Position numbers and translations under genes: made by a program
Shown: positions 17,844 through 26,543 of the stretch, one piece after another
Numbering within the stretch: position 1 is the first letter of the stretch
How the letters are laid out: each line of letters starts with the position of its first letter
Notes under the pieces: generated by a model
Seen by the model: the letters and a program-made list of their open reading frames with translations, nothing else
Told to the model about the DNA's origin: nothing
Databases searched by the model: none
Assembly (NCBI GenBank): GCA_050743075.1
Contig: JBOGDS010000029.1
Location: forward strand, 1 to 39,521
Direction: 5' to 3'
From: JBOGDS01 sp050743075
GTDB lineage: Bacteria > Actinomycetota > Actinomycetes > Jiangellales > Jiangellaceae
DNA length: 39,521 nucleotides

Positions 17844-18395
17844 GCCCGGTGACGGCCGGCTGACGCTCTCCGAGCTGGAGGAACGGCTCGACGCGACGTT
17901 CCGTGCGCGGACCTACGGAGACCTCGAGCCGATCACCCGGCACCTGCCCCAGGGACCGTACCCGTTGCCCGGCCTGCCTGGACCGGCTCCCGGGCCGCAT
18001 CGCGCCGGACCGAGCACACGGCTGCCTGCCGCCAGGTTCGAGCGGATCACGACCGTGCTTGGCGATGCCAGACGGCGCGGCCGCTGGGAGGTGCCGTCCC
18101 GGCTTGAGGTCACGTGCCTACTGGGCGAGGTCGTCCTCGACTCCACCGAAGCGATCCTGCGGCACCGCGAGATCGTGGTCCAGGTCGGCGCGATCCTCGG
18201 CAGCGTGACGCTCATCGTCCCGGACGTCATCGACGTCCGAATGGACGTCGGACCTCCATCCTGGGCGACCCCAAGAGCCGGCTTGGTGGTCCGGTCACCC
18301 CCGGCGGGCCGGTGTACTGGGTACGCGGCTTCGTCGTGCTGGGCGACATCACCGTGCGGCCACGGCGGCAACGACACTCGCTGTTCGGCCGCTGA
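17844..18395 (+). pseudogene. Second DUF1707 domain protein, N-terminus missing and frameshifted
   Basis: Directly after the stop of the first copy the frame resumes with GDGRLTLSELEERLDATFRA and RTYGDLEPITRHLP, the latter half of a DUF1707 domain without its usual SDADR beginning or a start codon. The LiaF-like portion follows (LEVTCLLGEVVLDSTEAI, QVGAILGSVTLIVPDVIDV). Near 18250-18255 one base is missing, and the proper ending is in the next frame (TSILGDPKSRLGGPVTPG, then VRGFVVLGDITVRP) up to TGA 18393-18395. The join between the copies looks like a deletion between tandem paralogues, followed by decay. Confidence 0.72.
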
Positions 18396-18430
18396 GGCGT
18401 GTCCGGTGGATCAGGTGACGAATCGCGGAG

Positions 18431-18580
18431 TCAGATCCGGACCGAGGCGAGGTCGACGGTGCCGGCGTAGATGTTCGCGCGTTCGTCGTGCGGGTGGGCA
18501 TCGCGGAAGCCTTTGAGCTTGTTGATGCAACGCTCGCCGGTGTTGCGCTGCTGGTAGCCCTCGGGGTCGCATGCCGGAGG
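18431..18580 (-). mobile_element. IS5-type insertion sequence remnant (transposase C-terminus)
   Basis: About 50 codons of an IS5-family transposase end survive, with the RNTGERCINKLKGFR motif that carries the last part of the catalytic region. No terminal inverted repeat or the rest of the transposase is seen. The junction with the PQ-loop-like sequence is near 18580. The rest of the element was probably lost by deletion. Confidence 0.62.
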
Positions 18581-18748
18581 GACGTAGACGGAGTGGATGA
18601 CCTTGCCGACGTTGCTGAGCACGATGTTGCCCAGGCTGTACGAGCCCGGGTCCTTCGTCCGCACCGCCTTCGCCAACATCGGCAACATGCTCGAGGCGAA
18701 GATCACCGTCGAGACGGTCCCGGCCAGCACAGAGAGGCCGATGTCCAT
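18431..18748 (-). pseudogene. Chimeric ORF: SemiSWEET/PQ-loop-like N-terminus joined to a transposase tail
   Basis: The 105-codon frame has two unrelated halves. Residues 1-55 (MDIGLSVLAGTVSTVIFASS, MLPMLAKAVRTKDPGSYSLG, then NVGKVIHSVYV) resemble the first one and a half helices of small PQ-loop/SemiSWEET-type membrane proteins. After about residue 56 the sequence becomes DPEGYQQRNTGERCINKLKG and F, typical of the C-terminus of IS5-family transposases. An in-frame fusion without the remaining helices is unlikely to be functional. The TGA stop stands where these transposases usually have Trp (I-W-L-R), and the frame after it reads LRDSS, so it is a probable nonsense mutation. Confidence 0.7.
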
Positions 18749-18907
18749 AGCGGCCTCCCTCTCGTCGTCGGACCATCTCAGTCCTGGCGGCAGCGACCGT
18801 GATGACCGAGCACCCGAACGAGGGGACGGACATCCCTCACACTTGGCGCCTCCAATCGGCCGCGCGGCCGGGTTGGTGGTCCGCCCCGTCGCATGTCTTG
18901 CCTGGGT

Positions 18908-19297
18908 TCAGAGCGCTGGGAGCCGGTTGAAACCGCTGGCCTGGTCCTTGTTGGTCACCGACACGCCTGAGCCGGCGAGTTGTCGCATCTGCTCCAGGAC
19001 GGCCTCGCTGAGCGAACCGTAGACCTGGTATCTCATCGTGGTGAAGTCGAGGAAGTCGTGCGCCTCGTTGATGTGCTCCTCGGCCACCTTCATGTGGACG
19101 CTCATGGAGTCTTCGTCGGGGTGGACCTGGACGGTGGTCGCCTCGGTGCCTTCCTCGTTGACGTAGAACCCGATGTGGAGTAGCCGCGGCTCGCTGGTCT
19201 CGGCAAGTTCCAGGATCTTCTGACAGGCATTCAAGAAGTCCTCGGTCCTGCCCTCCTTGATCGCGAACGTGTTGATGAAGATGAACGGCTCGATCAT
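18908..19297 (-). CDS. Small dimeric alpha/beta-barrel-like (antibiotic monooxygenase-like) protein
   Basis: 129 residues, soluble. The start MIEPFIFINTFAIKEGRTED and the pattern of beta-alpha-beta elements (FLNACQKILELAETSEPRLL, HIGFYVNEEGTEATTVQVHP, DEDSMSVHMKVAEEHINEAH) suggest a ferredoxin-like dimeric barrel of the ABM or stress-response type. No catalytic residues can be named. The ATG has an excellent ribosome-binding site (AAGGAGGAG). It is divergent from the large BTAD regulator gene, 162 bp apart, so it may be a target of that regulator; this is inferred from position only. Confidence 0.72.
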   Translation of the reverse strand: MIEPFIFINTFAIKEGRTEDFLNACQKILELAETSEPRLLHIGFYVNEEGTEATTVQVHPDEDSMSVHMKVAEEHINEAHDFLDFTTMRYQVYGSLSEAVLEQMRQLAGSGVSVTNKDQASGFNRLPAL

Positions 19298-19459
19298 TCT
19301 CGCTCCTCCTTGTGCGTCTCGATGCTTACCGTTCTCCGACGATCCGATCTTGCGCCAGGCGCGGTAACGGATGGGTAATGAATCGTCGGCGGCCGATTCG
19401 CGCCGCGGCCCCGAGGTCGCTGCGAGCGGCAATAGGGTGGGAACGAGCAGGGCGAGGAG

Positions 19460-22400
19460 ATGCCGGTGGAGTTCCGCATCCTGGGACCGCTGGAGGTCCT
19501 CGACGGTGCCCGGCCCGTGCTGCTGCCGCGGGGGCGGGGGCGGGCGCTGCTGGCACTGTTGGTGCTGCACGCGGGCGAGGTGGTCTCGACCGAGCGGCTG
19601 ATCGATGAGCTGTGGGGAGAGACGCCCCCGCCGACGGCGGTCAAAGCACTCCATGGCCTGGTGTCCGCCCTGCGTAGACGTGTGAAGTTCGTCCGGTCAG
19701 ACGACCGGTGCGGTGTGCTGGAGACAAAACCGCCCGGCTACGTCCTGACGATCGACCGCGAACAGGTCGACGCGAACCGATTCCAGCGTCTGGTCGAGGA
19801 GGCGACAAGCAAGTCTGCCCCGACGCGAGCGGCGAAACTTCGTGAGGCGCTCGGGTTGTGGCGTGGACCAGCGCTGGCCGAGTTCGTCTATCAGCCTTTC
19901 GCGCAGACAGCCATCGCCGCGCTGGAGGAGCTTCGGCTATCGGCCATCGAGGAGCGGGTGGACGCCGACCTGGAGTCGGGCCGCCATCAAGAGCTGGTCG
20001 GTGAGTTGGAAGGGTTGGCCGCCGAATACCCACTGCGGGAACGTCTGCGCGAACAACTGATGCTGGCGCTGTACCGCGGTGGCCGACAGGCCGAGTCGCT
20101 CAAGGTCTTTGAGGACACGCGCCGGATGCTGGTCGAGGAGCTCGGGATCGAGCCGGGGCCGAGGCTGCAGCGGCTCGAAAGCGCGATCCTGCGCCAGGAC
20201 CCGTCGCTCGAGCTGCGACTGCACGCGGAACTGTCCACGCGGACCAGCGAGCCTGGCCCTTTGGTGTCCTCCGGCGCGGAGCGAGGCTGGCTCGCTTCCG
20301 CGCGTAAGACGGTCACGGTGCTGTTCGCGGATCTCTCCGTTTCCAGCAATCTGGGCGGCAGCTCGGATCCCGAGGTCGTCCGGTGGGTCGCCAAGCGCGG
20401 CTTCGACGCTGCCGCCGACGTGTTGAACCGCCACGGCGCCACGGTCGAGGGGTTCATCGGGGGTGTGGTGGTGGCGGTGTTCGGAGTGCCGACCGCGCAC
20501 GAGGACGACGCGCTGCGGGCGGTGCGCGCCGCCGCCGAATTGCACCAGGCGCTGGCTGCGTTGAACGAGGAGGCCGGTCGCGATCGGACCGGTCTGGCCG
20601 CACGGGTCGGGATCAACACCGGAGAAGTGGTGGTCGGTGAGTCGTGGGTGGGATGGACAGTCCCATCGGGGGACGCCATCGACGTGGCAGCTCGGCTGCA
20701 ACAGGAGGCCGCCGAGGGGCAGGTGCTGTTGGGCGAGATGACCCGGCGGTTCGTGGGCGACACGGCCGTTGTCGAGCGGCAGCAGATTGAGGTCGATACC
20801 CGCGGTGGCCGACCTGCGATTGCGTGGAGGCTCGTCGACCTGGTCCCCGGTGCTCCTGGCCGTAGGCTTCACCGCGAAACGCCTTTGGTAGGCCGCGCGG
20901 TCGAGCTGGACAGGCTGCAAACGGCCTTCCGCAGCGTGGTCCGGGAGCGAAGGGCGGTGCTTCTCACCGTCATCGGAGATGCCGGCATCGGGAAATCCAG
21001 ACTGGCTCGCGAGGGTGCAGACGCGTTCAAGCATGATGCCCAGATCCTGACTGGCCGATGCCCTGCGTACGGGGACGGCATCACCTTCTGGCCGTTGCGG
21101 GAGGTCGTGCTCCAGGCTGCGGGCGGGCGGGGATGGGTAGGCGTGCTCGACGTGCTGGCAGGCGAGGACGACGCGCCGTCGATCGCCGCCCGGATTGCCG
21201 GCGCGATCGGCCTCGAGGAGGAACCCGGCAGGGCAGAGGAGTTGTTTCCTGCCATGCGCCGGTTCGTCGAGGTCCTGGCGAGGCCGCGACCGCTGGTGGT
21301 GATCCTCGAGGACGTGCACTGGGCACAGCCGATGCTCCTCGACCTCGTCGAGTACCTCGCCGAGTCGACCCGGGCCGCGGTGTTGTTCCTCTGCCTGGCG
21401 CGCCCCGACCTCGTCGAGCAGCGCCGTGACTGGACACAGGATCGGGAATTCGCCGCGGCGCTGTTCCTCGGGCCACTCGGTAGGGACGAGAGCAGGAAAC
21501 TCATCGCCGATCGGTTGGCTGGGTCGGTGCTTCCGCCGGAGACGGTGAAGCGCGTCGTAGACATGGCTCAGGGCAACCCGCTGTTCGTGGAGCAGCTGCT
21601 CGCGGTGCTCCGCGAGGAGAGGGAGCTGTCGATTCCACCGTCTGTGCAGGCGCTTCTCGCTGCTCGACTCGACCGGCTCGGTCCCGCTGAGCGCGACCTC
21701 CTGCGGTGCGCCTCGGTGGCCGGAATCGAGTTCTCGGTGCAAGCCCTCGCGTCGCTTGTCCCGGACGAGGCCCGCCCATTTGTCAGCAGGCATTTGCAGG
21801 TCCTCGAGGACAAGGAGTTGATCCGCCCTTCCGACCGGTCCTTCTTGGGGAAGGCGGCGTTCACCTTCCGGCACGTCCTGATCCAGGTCTCGGCCTACCG
21901 CAGCATGACCCGGGAGAGCCGGTCCGAGCTGCACGAGCGATTCGCGGTGTGGCTCGAGAGCGCGGCGGTGAAGAGCCCGCTGGAGTTCGAAGAGGTCATC
22001 GGATACCACTTGGAGCAGGCGTACCTGCACCAGCGGGATCTCGGGCTCCTTGACGAGCGCTCGCGCGCGGTCGCGCTTCGAGCCGGCGAACGGCTGGCGA
22101 GCGCCGGTCTTCGGGCATACGAACGCTTCGACATGGCAGCGGCCGAGAACCTGCTGTCGCGTGCGAAGGCGCTGTTGCCGTCGGACCATCCGCAGCGCTG
22201 GAGCGTTGCGCGTCGGCTCGCCGAGACGTATCCGGTGCTGGGGCGACTCGCCGACGCGGACATTGCGTTCGCGGAGCTGCTCGATGACATCCGTGCGGAC
22301 GAGCATGGTCTGCTCGCGCAGGGGATCCGTCTCGAGCTGCTCAGGATCCGCGTGATCAGCGGTCCGGATCCGACCCCCCTCGACGTCATCCGCGAGGGCG

Positions 22401-23317
22401 CGGAGCGGGCCGCGGAGGTGTTCGGCAGCGCGGCTGACTACGTGGCGATGTCGCAGGCGTCCTACGTGCTCGCGATGGCCCACCTTCGTGCGGGCGAAAT
22501 GCGTGAGCTGGAGGACGTCGCCCGTCGCGGGCTCACATATGCGCAGCGTTCCGGTGACGTGCGCGAGGAGATCGGCGCGCTGTGGTGGCTCCCGTTGGCG
22601 CTTGTGACCGGCGCGACACCGGTTCCGGAGTGCATCCGCTCATGTGAGGAACTGCTGCGCGGGCGCGGGATCGAGCACTCAGGAGTGCTGTCCGACCTGG
22701 CCCGACTCAAGGCCATGCTGGGCGAGTTCGACGAGGCCCGCGACCTGGCAGAGCGAGCGTGGCGGCGGCTGGTGGAGCGATTCCATGTGCGTCGGGCCCT
22801 GACCTACGTCGCACTCCGCGGCGCGGAGGTGGAGCTCATGGCAGGGGATCTGTCCGCCACGGAAGGCAAGTTGCGGCCAGCCCTTGAGTTGGCCCTCGAC
22901 ATCGGCGAGCGGGACCAGATCTCCCAGATCGCCGCGGGCCTGTCGAGGGTCCAGTCTATCCTCGGCAGGTCCGAGGAGGCGGCGCGGCTGGCAGCCGTGA
23001 GTTCGGACCAGGCGCCCGCCGAGAGCGTCACCTCCCAGGCATTGTGGCGTACGGCCACGGCCCGAGTGCAGGCGGACCGCACGGATTGGCGGGCTTCGGC
23101 GCAGCTGGTTCGCGATGCGATTCAGCTGGTGCCGCACGACATGCTCAACCTTCGGGCGGGCCTGCATGTCGATCTAGCCGAGATCCTGTTGGCGGCAGGA
23201 CATCGGCCGGCGCCGGTGCCCGTGATCCGGGAGGCGACCAGCCTCTACGAGCGCAAGGGCAACCTCATCGGGGCCCTGCAGGCACGTGCGCTCGAAACGC
23301 AGCCGACCGCCCGCTGA
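19460..23317 (+). CDS. Large BTAD regulator with degenerate cyclase domain, STAND ATPase and TPR tail
   Basis: 1285 residues, a one-protein signalling device. Residues 1-95 form an OmpR/SARP winged helix (FRILGPLEVLDGARPVLLPR, STERLIDELWG); about 100-245 is the bacterial transcriptional activation domain (BTAD), ending with LVEELGIEPGPRLQRLESAI. Residues 285-465 match a class III adenylate/guanylate cyclase domain: TVLFADL keeps metal-binding Asp291, but the usual K-F-I-G-D is G331-F-I-G-G335, losing the base-recognising Lys and the second metal Asp, so catalysis is unlikely. A STAND ATPase follows (Walker A VIGDAGIGKSRLARE near 505, Walker B VVILEDVHWAQP near 612) and then TPR-like helices to the end. 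ATG has GAGGAG upstream and TAGGGT at 19433-19438. The ligand is unknown. Confidence 0.88.
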   Translation: MPVEFRILGPLEVLDGARPVLLPRGRGRALLALLVLHAGEVVSTERLIDELWGETPPPTAVKALHGLVSALRRRVKFVRSDDRCGVLETKPPGYVLTIDREQVDANRFQRLVEEATSKSAPTRAAKLREALGLWRGPALAEFVYQPFAQTAIAALEELRLSAIEERVDADLESGRHQELVGELEGLAAEYPLRERLREQLMLALYRGGRQAESLKVFEDTRRMLVEELGIEPGPRLQRLESAILRQDPSLELRLHAELSTRTSEPGPLVSSGAERGWLASARKTVTVLFADLSVSSNLGGSSDPEVVRWVAKRGFDAAADVLNRHGATVEGFIGGVVVAVFGVPTAHEDDALRAVRAAAELHQALAALNEEAGRDRTGLAARVGINTGEVVVGESWVGWTVPSGDAIDVAARLQQEAAEGQVLLGEMTRRFVGDTAVVERQQIEVDTRGGRPAIAWRLVDLVPGAPGRRLHRETPLVGRAVELDRLQTAFRSVVRERRAVLLTVIGDAGIGKSRLAREGADAFKHDAQILTGRCPAYGDGITFWPLREVVLQAAGGRGWVGVLDVLAGEDDAPSIAARIAGAIGLEEEPGRAEELFPAMRRFVEVLARPRPLVVILEDVHWAQPMLLDLVEYLAESTRAAVLFLCLARPDLVEQRRDWTQDREFAAALFLGPLGRDESRKLIADRLAGSVLPPETVKRVVDMAQGNPLFVEQLLAVLREERELSIPPSVQALLAARLDRLGPAERDLLRCASVAGIEFSVQALASLVPDEARPFVSRHLQVLEDKELIRPSDRSFLGKAAFTFRHVLIQVSAYRSMTRESRSELHERFAVWLESAAVKSPLEFEEVIGYHLEQAYLHQRDLGLLDERSRAVALRAGERLASAGLRAYERFDMAAAENLLSRAKALLPSDHPQRWSVARRLAETYPVLGRLADADIAFAELLDDIRADEHGLLAQGIRLELLRIRVISGPDPTPLDVIREGAERAAEVFGSAADYVAMSQASYVLAMAHLRAGEMRELEDVARRGLTYAQRSGDVREEIGALWWLPLALVTGATPVPECIRSCEELLRGRGIEHSGVLSDLARLKAMLGEFDEARDLAERAWRRLVERFHVRRALTYVALRGAEVELMAGDLSATEGKLRPALELALDIGERDQISQIAAGLSRVQSILGRSEEAARLAAVSSDQAPAESVTSQALWRTATARVQADRTDWRASAQLVRDAIQLVPHDMLNLRAGLHVDLAEILLAAGHRPAPVPVIREATSLYERKGNLIGALQARALETQPTAR

Positions 23318-23457
23318 GATGAGCCATATGGGCGCGGGTGAGGCTCAAGCTTCGGACCGAGACCTGACCCGCCGGAAAGCGCGACAGCGGCTTTCGCACA
23401 ACACCTGTGTGATCACCGGGAGCCCTCGGAAGGCTTCCCTCGCCGCATCTGCGGCTC

Positions 23458-23463
23458 TATTGT
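23458..23463 (+). promoter_or_regulatory. -10 box of the molybdate operon
   Basis: TATTGT ends exactly 7 nt before the GTG at 23471, with no ribosome-binding site between. This implies a leaderless transcript beginning at or next to the start codon. The preceding 150 bp contain a few short hairpins (for example gaaagc/gctttc near 23377-23396) that could terminate the upstream regulator gene. Confidence 0.5.
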
Positions 23464-23470
23464 TGTGTTT

Positions 23471-23875
23471 GTGCCGCATCTCCGAGTTTCTGAGGCCGCG
23501 AGGCTGCTCGGCGTGAGCGACGACTCGGTGCGCCGCTGGGCCGATGCCGGCCGGGTCGAGCTCACTCACGACGACGCGGGCCGGCTGGTGATCGACGGTG
23601 TCGAGCTTGCCCGGCTGGCCCGGGAGATGGTGCCCGCGGAGTCACCGCTGCCGCTGCCCAGGGAGTCGGCGCGCAACCACTTTCCCGGTGTCGTCACCAA
23701 CGTCCAGCGAGACGGCGTGATGGCCCAGGTCGAGATCCAGGCCGGCCCGCATCGGGTGATCTCGCTGATGAGCCGCGAGGCTGCCGACGAGCTCGGGCTG
23801 AACGTCGGTGTGGTCGCCATCGCATCGGTCAAGGCGACGAACGTGGTCGTGGATGTCCCAGGAGGACCTGCATGA
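23471..23875 (+). CDS. HTH-TOBE molybdenum-binding regulator-like protein
   Basis: 134 residues. The N-terminus is a MerR/excisionase-type helix-turn-helix (HLRVSEAARLLGVSDDSVRR, then WADAGRVEL). Residues about 68-130 form a TOBE/Mop molybdate-binding domain (RNHFPGVVTNVQRDGVMAQV, EIQAGPHRVISLMSREAADE, VVAIASVKATNVVVDVP). This pairing suggests a protein that binds molybdate or a molybdopterin and perhaps controls the operon, analogous to ModE but with a different DNA-binding part. GTG 23471 is chosen because of the TATTGT box; a GTG at 23465 is in frame too. It overlaps modA by four bases (ATGA), which firmly places it in the mod operon. Confidence 0.85.
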   Translation: MPHLRVSEAARLLGVSDDSVRRWADAGRVELTHDDAGRLVIDGVELARLAREMVPAESPLPLPRESARNHFPGVVTNVQRDGVMAQVEIQAGPHRVISLMSREAADELGLNVGVVAIASVKATNVVVDVPGGPA

Positions 23876-24666
23876 AACGCGCCCTGACAGTGCTGGCCAC
23901 GGCCACGGTGTTCCTGCTCGCCTCGTGCGGCGACGATGAGGAGCCGGACGGCACGGCCGCGAACGATCCGAGCCCGACGGAGGCGACGGTGAGCGGGACT
24001 GTCACGGTGCTCGCGGCGGCTTCGCTCACCGAGTCCTTCGAGAAGTTGGGCGAGCGCCTCGCCGCCGACTACCCGGACCTGGACGTCGTCTTCTCCTTCG
24101 GGCCCAGCTCTGGCCTGGTCGAGCAGGTGCTCGCGGGCGCGCCGGCAGACATCCTCGCAACTGCCGACACCGTGACCATGGACAACGCAGTCGACGGCGG
24201 CGTCGTCGACGGCGAGCCGGTCATCTTCGCGCGGAACACGCTGGCGCTCATCGTGCCCGCAGGAGACCCGGGCGGGGTCACCGGGCTGGCCGATCTCGCC
24301 CGCGAGGATCTGCGCATAGCGATCTGCGAACCCCAGGTTCCGTGCGGCGGCGCATCAGAACGGCTTCTCGCCGCCGCCGGCGTCACCGCGATGCCGGACA
24401 CGCTCTCGACCGACGTCAAGGAGGCGGCGTCGCTGGTCTCGCTCGGCGAGGCAGACGCTGCCCTGGTCTACCTGACCGACGCGGCAGCCGAAGGCGACGC
24501 CGTCGAGACCATCGACGTGCCCGAGGCAACCGAGGTCGTGAACGACCACCCGGTCGCTGTGATGGTCGACGCACCCAACCCGGACGGCGCTGCGGTGGTC
24601 GTCGACGCCGTCACCGGCGAGCTCGGGCAGAGCCTTCTCGCCGAGGCCGGCTTCCTCGGCCCATGA
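23872..24666 (+). CDS. modA: Molybdate ABC transporter substrate-binding lipoprotein
   Basis: 264 residues. The signal peptide MKRALTVLATATVFLLAS ends at Cys19, a lipobox, so the protein is tethered outside the membrane. The ModA fold is shown by VTVLAAASLTESFEKLGERL, VVFSFGPSSGLVEQVLAGAP, ADILATADTVTMDNAV, VIFARNTLALIVP and the later EADAALVYLTDAA. The Ser of AAASLT and of GPSSGL are expected oxyanion ligands. An Asp/Glu/Thr-rich linker follows the lipid-modified Cys. The gene is translationally coupled to the HTH-TOBE gene and lies 7 bp before modB. Confidence 0.93.
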   Translation: MKRALTVLATATVFLLASCGDDEEPDGTAANDPSPTEATVSGTVTVLAAASLTESFEKLGERLAADYPDLDVVFSFGPSSGLVEQVLAGAPADILATADTVTMDNAVDGGVVDGEPVIFARNTLALIVPAGDPGGVTGLADLAREDLRIAICEPQVPCGGASERLLAAAGVTAMPDTLSTDVKEAASLVSLGEADAALVYLTDAAAEGDAVETIDVPEATEVVNDHPVAVMVDAPNPDGAAVVVDAVTGELGQSLLAEAGFLGP

Positions 24667-24673
24667 TCTGCCT

Positions 24674-25483
24674 GTGACACCACGCTCGTCGAGCCCTGTC
24701 GACGCCAGGGTGCCGGTGGCTCTGCTGGTCCCGTCGCTGGTCGGTCTGGCACTGATGCTGCTGCCGATGGCCGGGCTCGTCGTGCGCGCCCCGTGGACGA
24801 GGCTGCCCGACATCCTGGGCTCCGAAGGCGTCATCACGGCCCTGCGGCTCTCGCTGGCGACCTCAGCCGTGACCACGGCCGTCTGCCTGGTGTGCGGAGT
24901 CCCGCTGGCCTGGCTGTTGGCCCGCACGACCCTGCCAGGACGTTCGTTGCTGCGCGGCCTCGTCACCGTCCCTCTGGTACTGCCGCCGGTCATCGGCGGT
25001 GTCGCGCTCCTGGTCGCCTTCGGCCGCAGGGGTCTGGTCGGGGAAAGTCTCTACGACACCTTCGGTGTGTCGCTGCCGTTCACGACCGCCGGTGTGGTGA
25101 TGGCGCAGTCGTTCGTGGCGATGCCGTTCCTCATCGTCGCCGTCGATGGCGCGCTGCGCACGTCGGACCGGCGCTACGAGGACATGGCTGCGACGCTGGG
25201 CTCGTCCGGATGGACGACGTTCCGACGGGTCACGTTGCCGAGCGTCGCACCTGGCTTGCTGGCCGGCGCGGTGCTGTGCTGGGCGCGGGCGCTGGGTGAG
25301 TTCGGTGCGACGATCACCTTCGCGGGCAGCTTTCCCGGCACCACCCGAACGCTGCCGCTGGCCGCGTACGCCTCGATCAACGGCGGCGACATCGAGTCCG
25401 CGATCGTGCTGAGCCTGCTGATGATCGTGACATCCGTGACGGTTCTGGTGGCGCTGCGCGACCGCTGGGTCGGTTCCCGGTGA
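24674..25483 (+). CDS. modB: Molybdate ABC transporter permease
   Basis: 269 residues with five to six membrane helices, beginning PVALLVPSLVGLALMLLPMA. ModB/CysT-type features are VPLVLPPVIGGVALLVAFGR, GVVMAQSFVAMPFLIVAVDG, the EAA-like loop YEDMAATLGSSGWTTFRRVT followed by LPSVAPG, and RALGEFGATITFAG. GTG 24674 follows modA by 7 bp without a strong ribosome-binding site. Its stop overlaps the modC start (GTGA), so the two are coupled. Confidence 0.92.
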   Translation: MTPRSSSPVDARVPVALLVPSLVGLALMLLPMAGLVVRAPWTRLPDILGSEGVITALRLSLATSAVTTAVCLVCGVPLAWLLARTTLPGRSLLRGLVTVPLVLPPVIGGVALLVAFGRRGLVGESLYDTFGVSLPFTTAGVVMAQSFVAMPFLIVAVDGALRTSDRRYEDMAATLGSSGWTTFRRVTLPSVAPGLLAGAVLCWARALGEFGATITFAGSFPGTTRTLPLAAYASINGGDIESAIVLSLLMIVTSVTVLVALRDRWVGSR

Positions 25484-26532
25484 GCCTCTCTGCCCGCGTC
25501 GTCGTCGTGCTGGGGGACTTCGAGCTCGACATCGCCGTGTCGGCCGATCGCGGAGAAGTCGTCGCGCTCCTCGGGCCCAACGGCGCCGGCAAGTCCACGG
25601 TTCTCGCGACGCTCGCCGGGCTGCTCCGGCCGGACACCGGGCAGATCGCGCTCGACGGCGAGGTCCTGGTCGACACGAGCCGCGGCGTCTACGTGCGGCC
25701 ACAGGAACGTCGGGTCGGCATGGTCGTCCAGGACTACCTGCTCTTCCCCTACATGAGCGCACTGGAGAACGTGGCCTTCGGCCTGCGGGCTCGCGGAGTG
25801 CCACGCGAGGTCGCCCGCGCGGAGGCCTCGGAATGGCTGGAGCGGATGGGTCTCGGGGCACAGGCGCGACACCGCCCGGCACAGCTGTCGGGTGGGCAGG
25901 CCCAGCGAGTCGCCCTGGCTCGCGCGCTGGTCGTCAACCCGCGGCTCCTGCTCCTCGACGAGCCGCTCGCCGCGCTCGACGCGAGCACCCGGCCAGCAGT
26001 TCGCGCCGACCTACGACGGCACCTGGCTGCCTACGAGGGCAGCACGGTCGTCGTCACCCACGACCCGCTGGAGGCCATGGTGCTCGGCGACCGCGTTGTC
26101 GTGCTCGAGCACGGCCACATCGTCCAGGAAGGCGCACCAGCCGACCTCGCCCGGCATCCACGCACGGACTACGTGGCCCGCCTGGTCGGGCTCAACCTGC
26201 TGAGCGGGCGGGCGGACGGCCGGTTGGTGACCGTCGCCGCGGATTCCGCCGTGGCACTGGCCCATGACGCCTCCGGTCCCGTCCACGTAGCGTTCCCGCC
26301 GTCAGCCGTGACGCTGAGCCTGCACCGTCCCGACGGCTCGGCGCGCAACACCTGGCCTGGGCGGGTGGCCGACGTGGAACAGCACGGCGACCTGGTCCGG
26401 ATCACGGTCGACGGGCCGGTGCCCCTGCTGGCCGACGTGACTCCGCTCGCTGTCGCCGAGCTGTCAATCGCACCGGGCGTCGAGGTCTGGTCGGCGGTCA
26501 AGGCCGCCGAGGTCACCGTCTACCCGGCTTGA
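25480..26532 (+). CDS. modC: Molybdate ABC transporter ATPase
   Basis: 350 residues. Motifs are Walker A LLGPNGAGKSTVLATLAG, Q-loop MVVQDYLLFPYMSALENVAF, signature LSGGQAQRVALARAL, Walker B LLLLDEPLAALDASTR and H-loop STVVVTHDPLEAMVLGD. The C-terminal part (VALAHDASGPVHVAFPPSAV, and RVADVEQHGDLVRITVDG) is a TOBE/Mop domain, as in ModC, supporting molybdate over sulfate as the substrate. It ends the operon; the DUF4245 gene starts 11 bp later and may be read through. Confidence 0.92.
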   Translation: MSLSARVVVVLGDFELDIAVSADRGEVVALLGPNGAGKSTVLATLAGLLRPDTGQIALDGEVLVDTSRGVYVRPQERRVGMVVQDYLLFPYMSALENVAFGLRARGVPREVARAEASEWLERMGLGAQARHRPAQLSGGQAQRVALARALVVNPRLLLLDEPLAALDASTRPAVRADLRRHLAAYEGSTVVVTHDPLEAMVLGDRVVVLEHGHIVQEGAPADLARHPRTDYVARLVGLNLLSGRADGRLVTVAADSAVALAHDASGPVHVAFPPSAVTLSLHRPDGSARNTWPGRVADVEQHGDLVRITVDGPVPLLADVTPLAVAELSIAPGVEVWSAVKAAEVTVYPA

Positions 26533-26543
26533 GACCATACGGT

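Noticed and set aside
19937..22483. An 848-codon open frame on the minus strand inside the large BTAD regulator gene
   Set aside because: It is a shadow of the GC-rich plus-strand gene: Arg/His-rich, without any family motif, while the plus strand shows continuous recognised domains.
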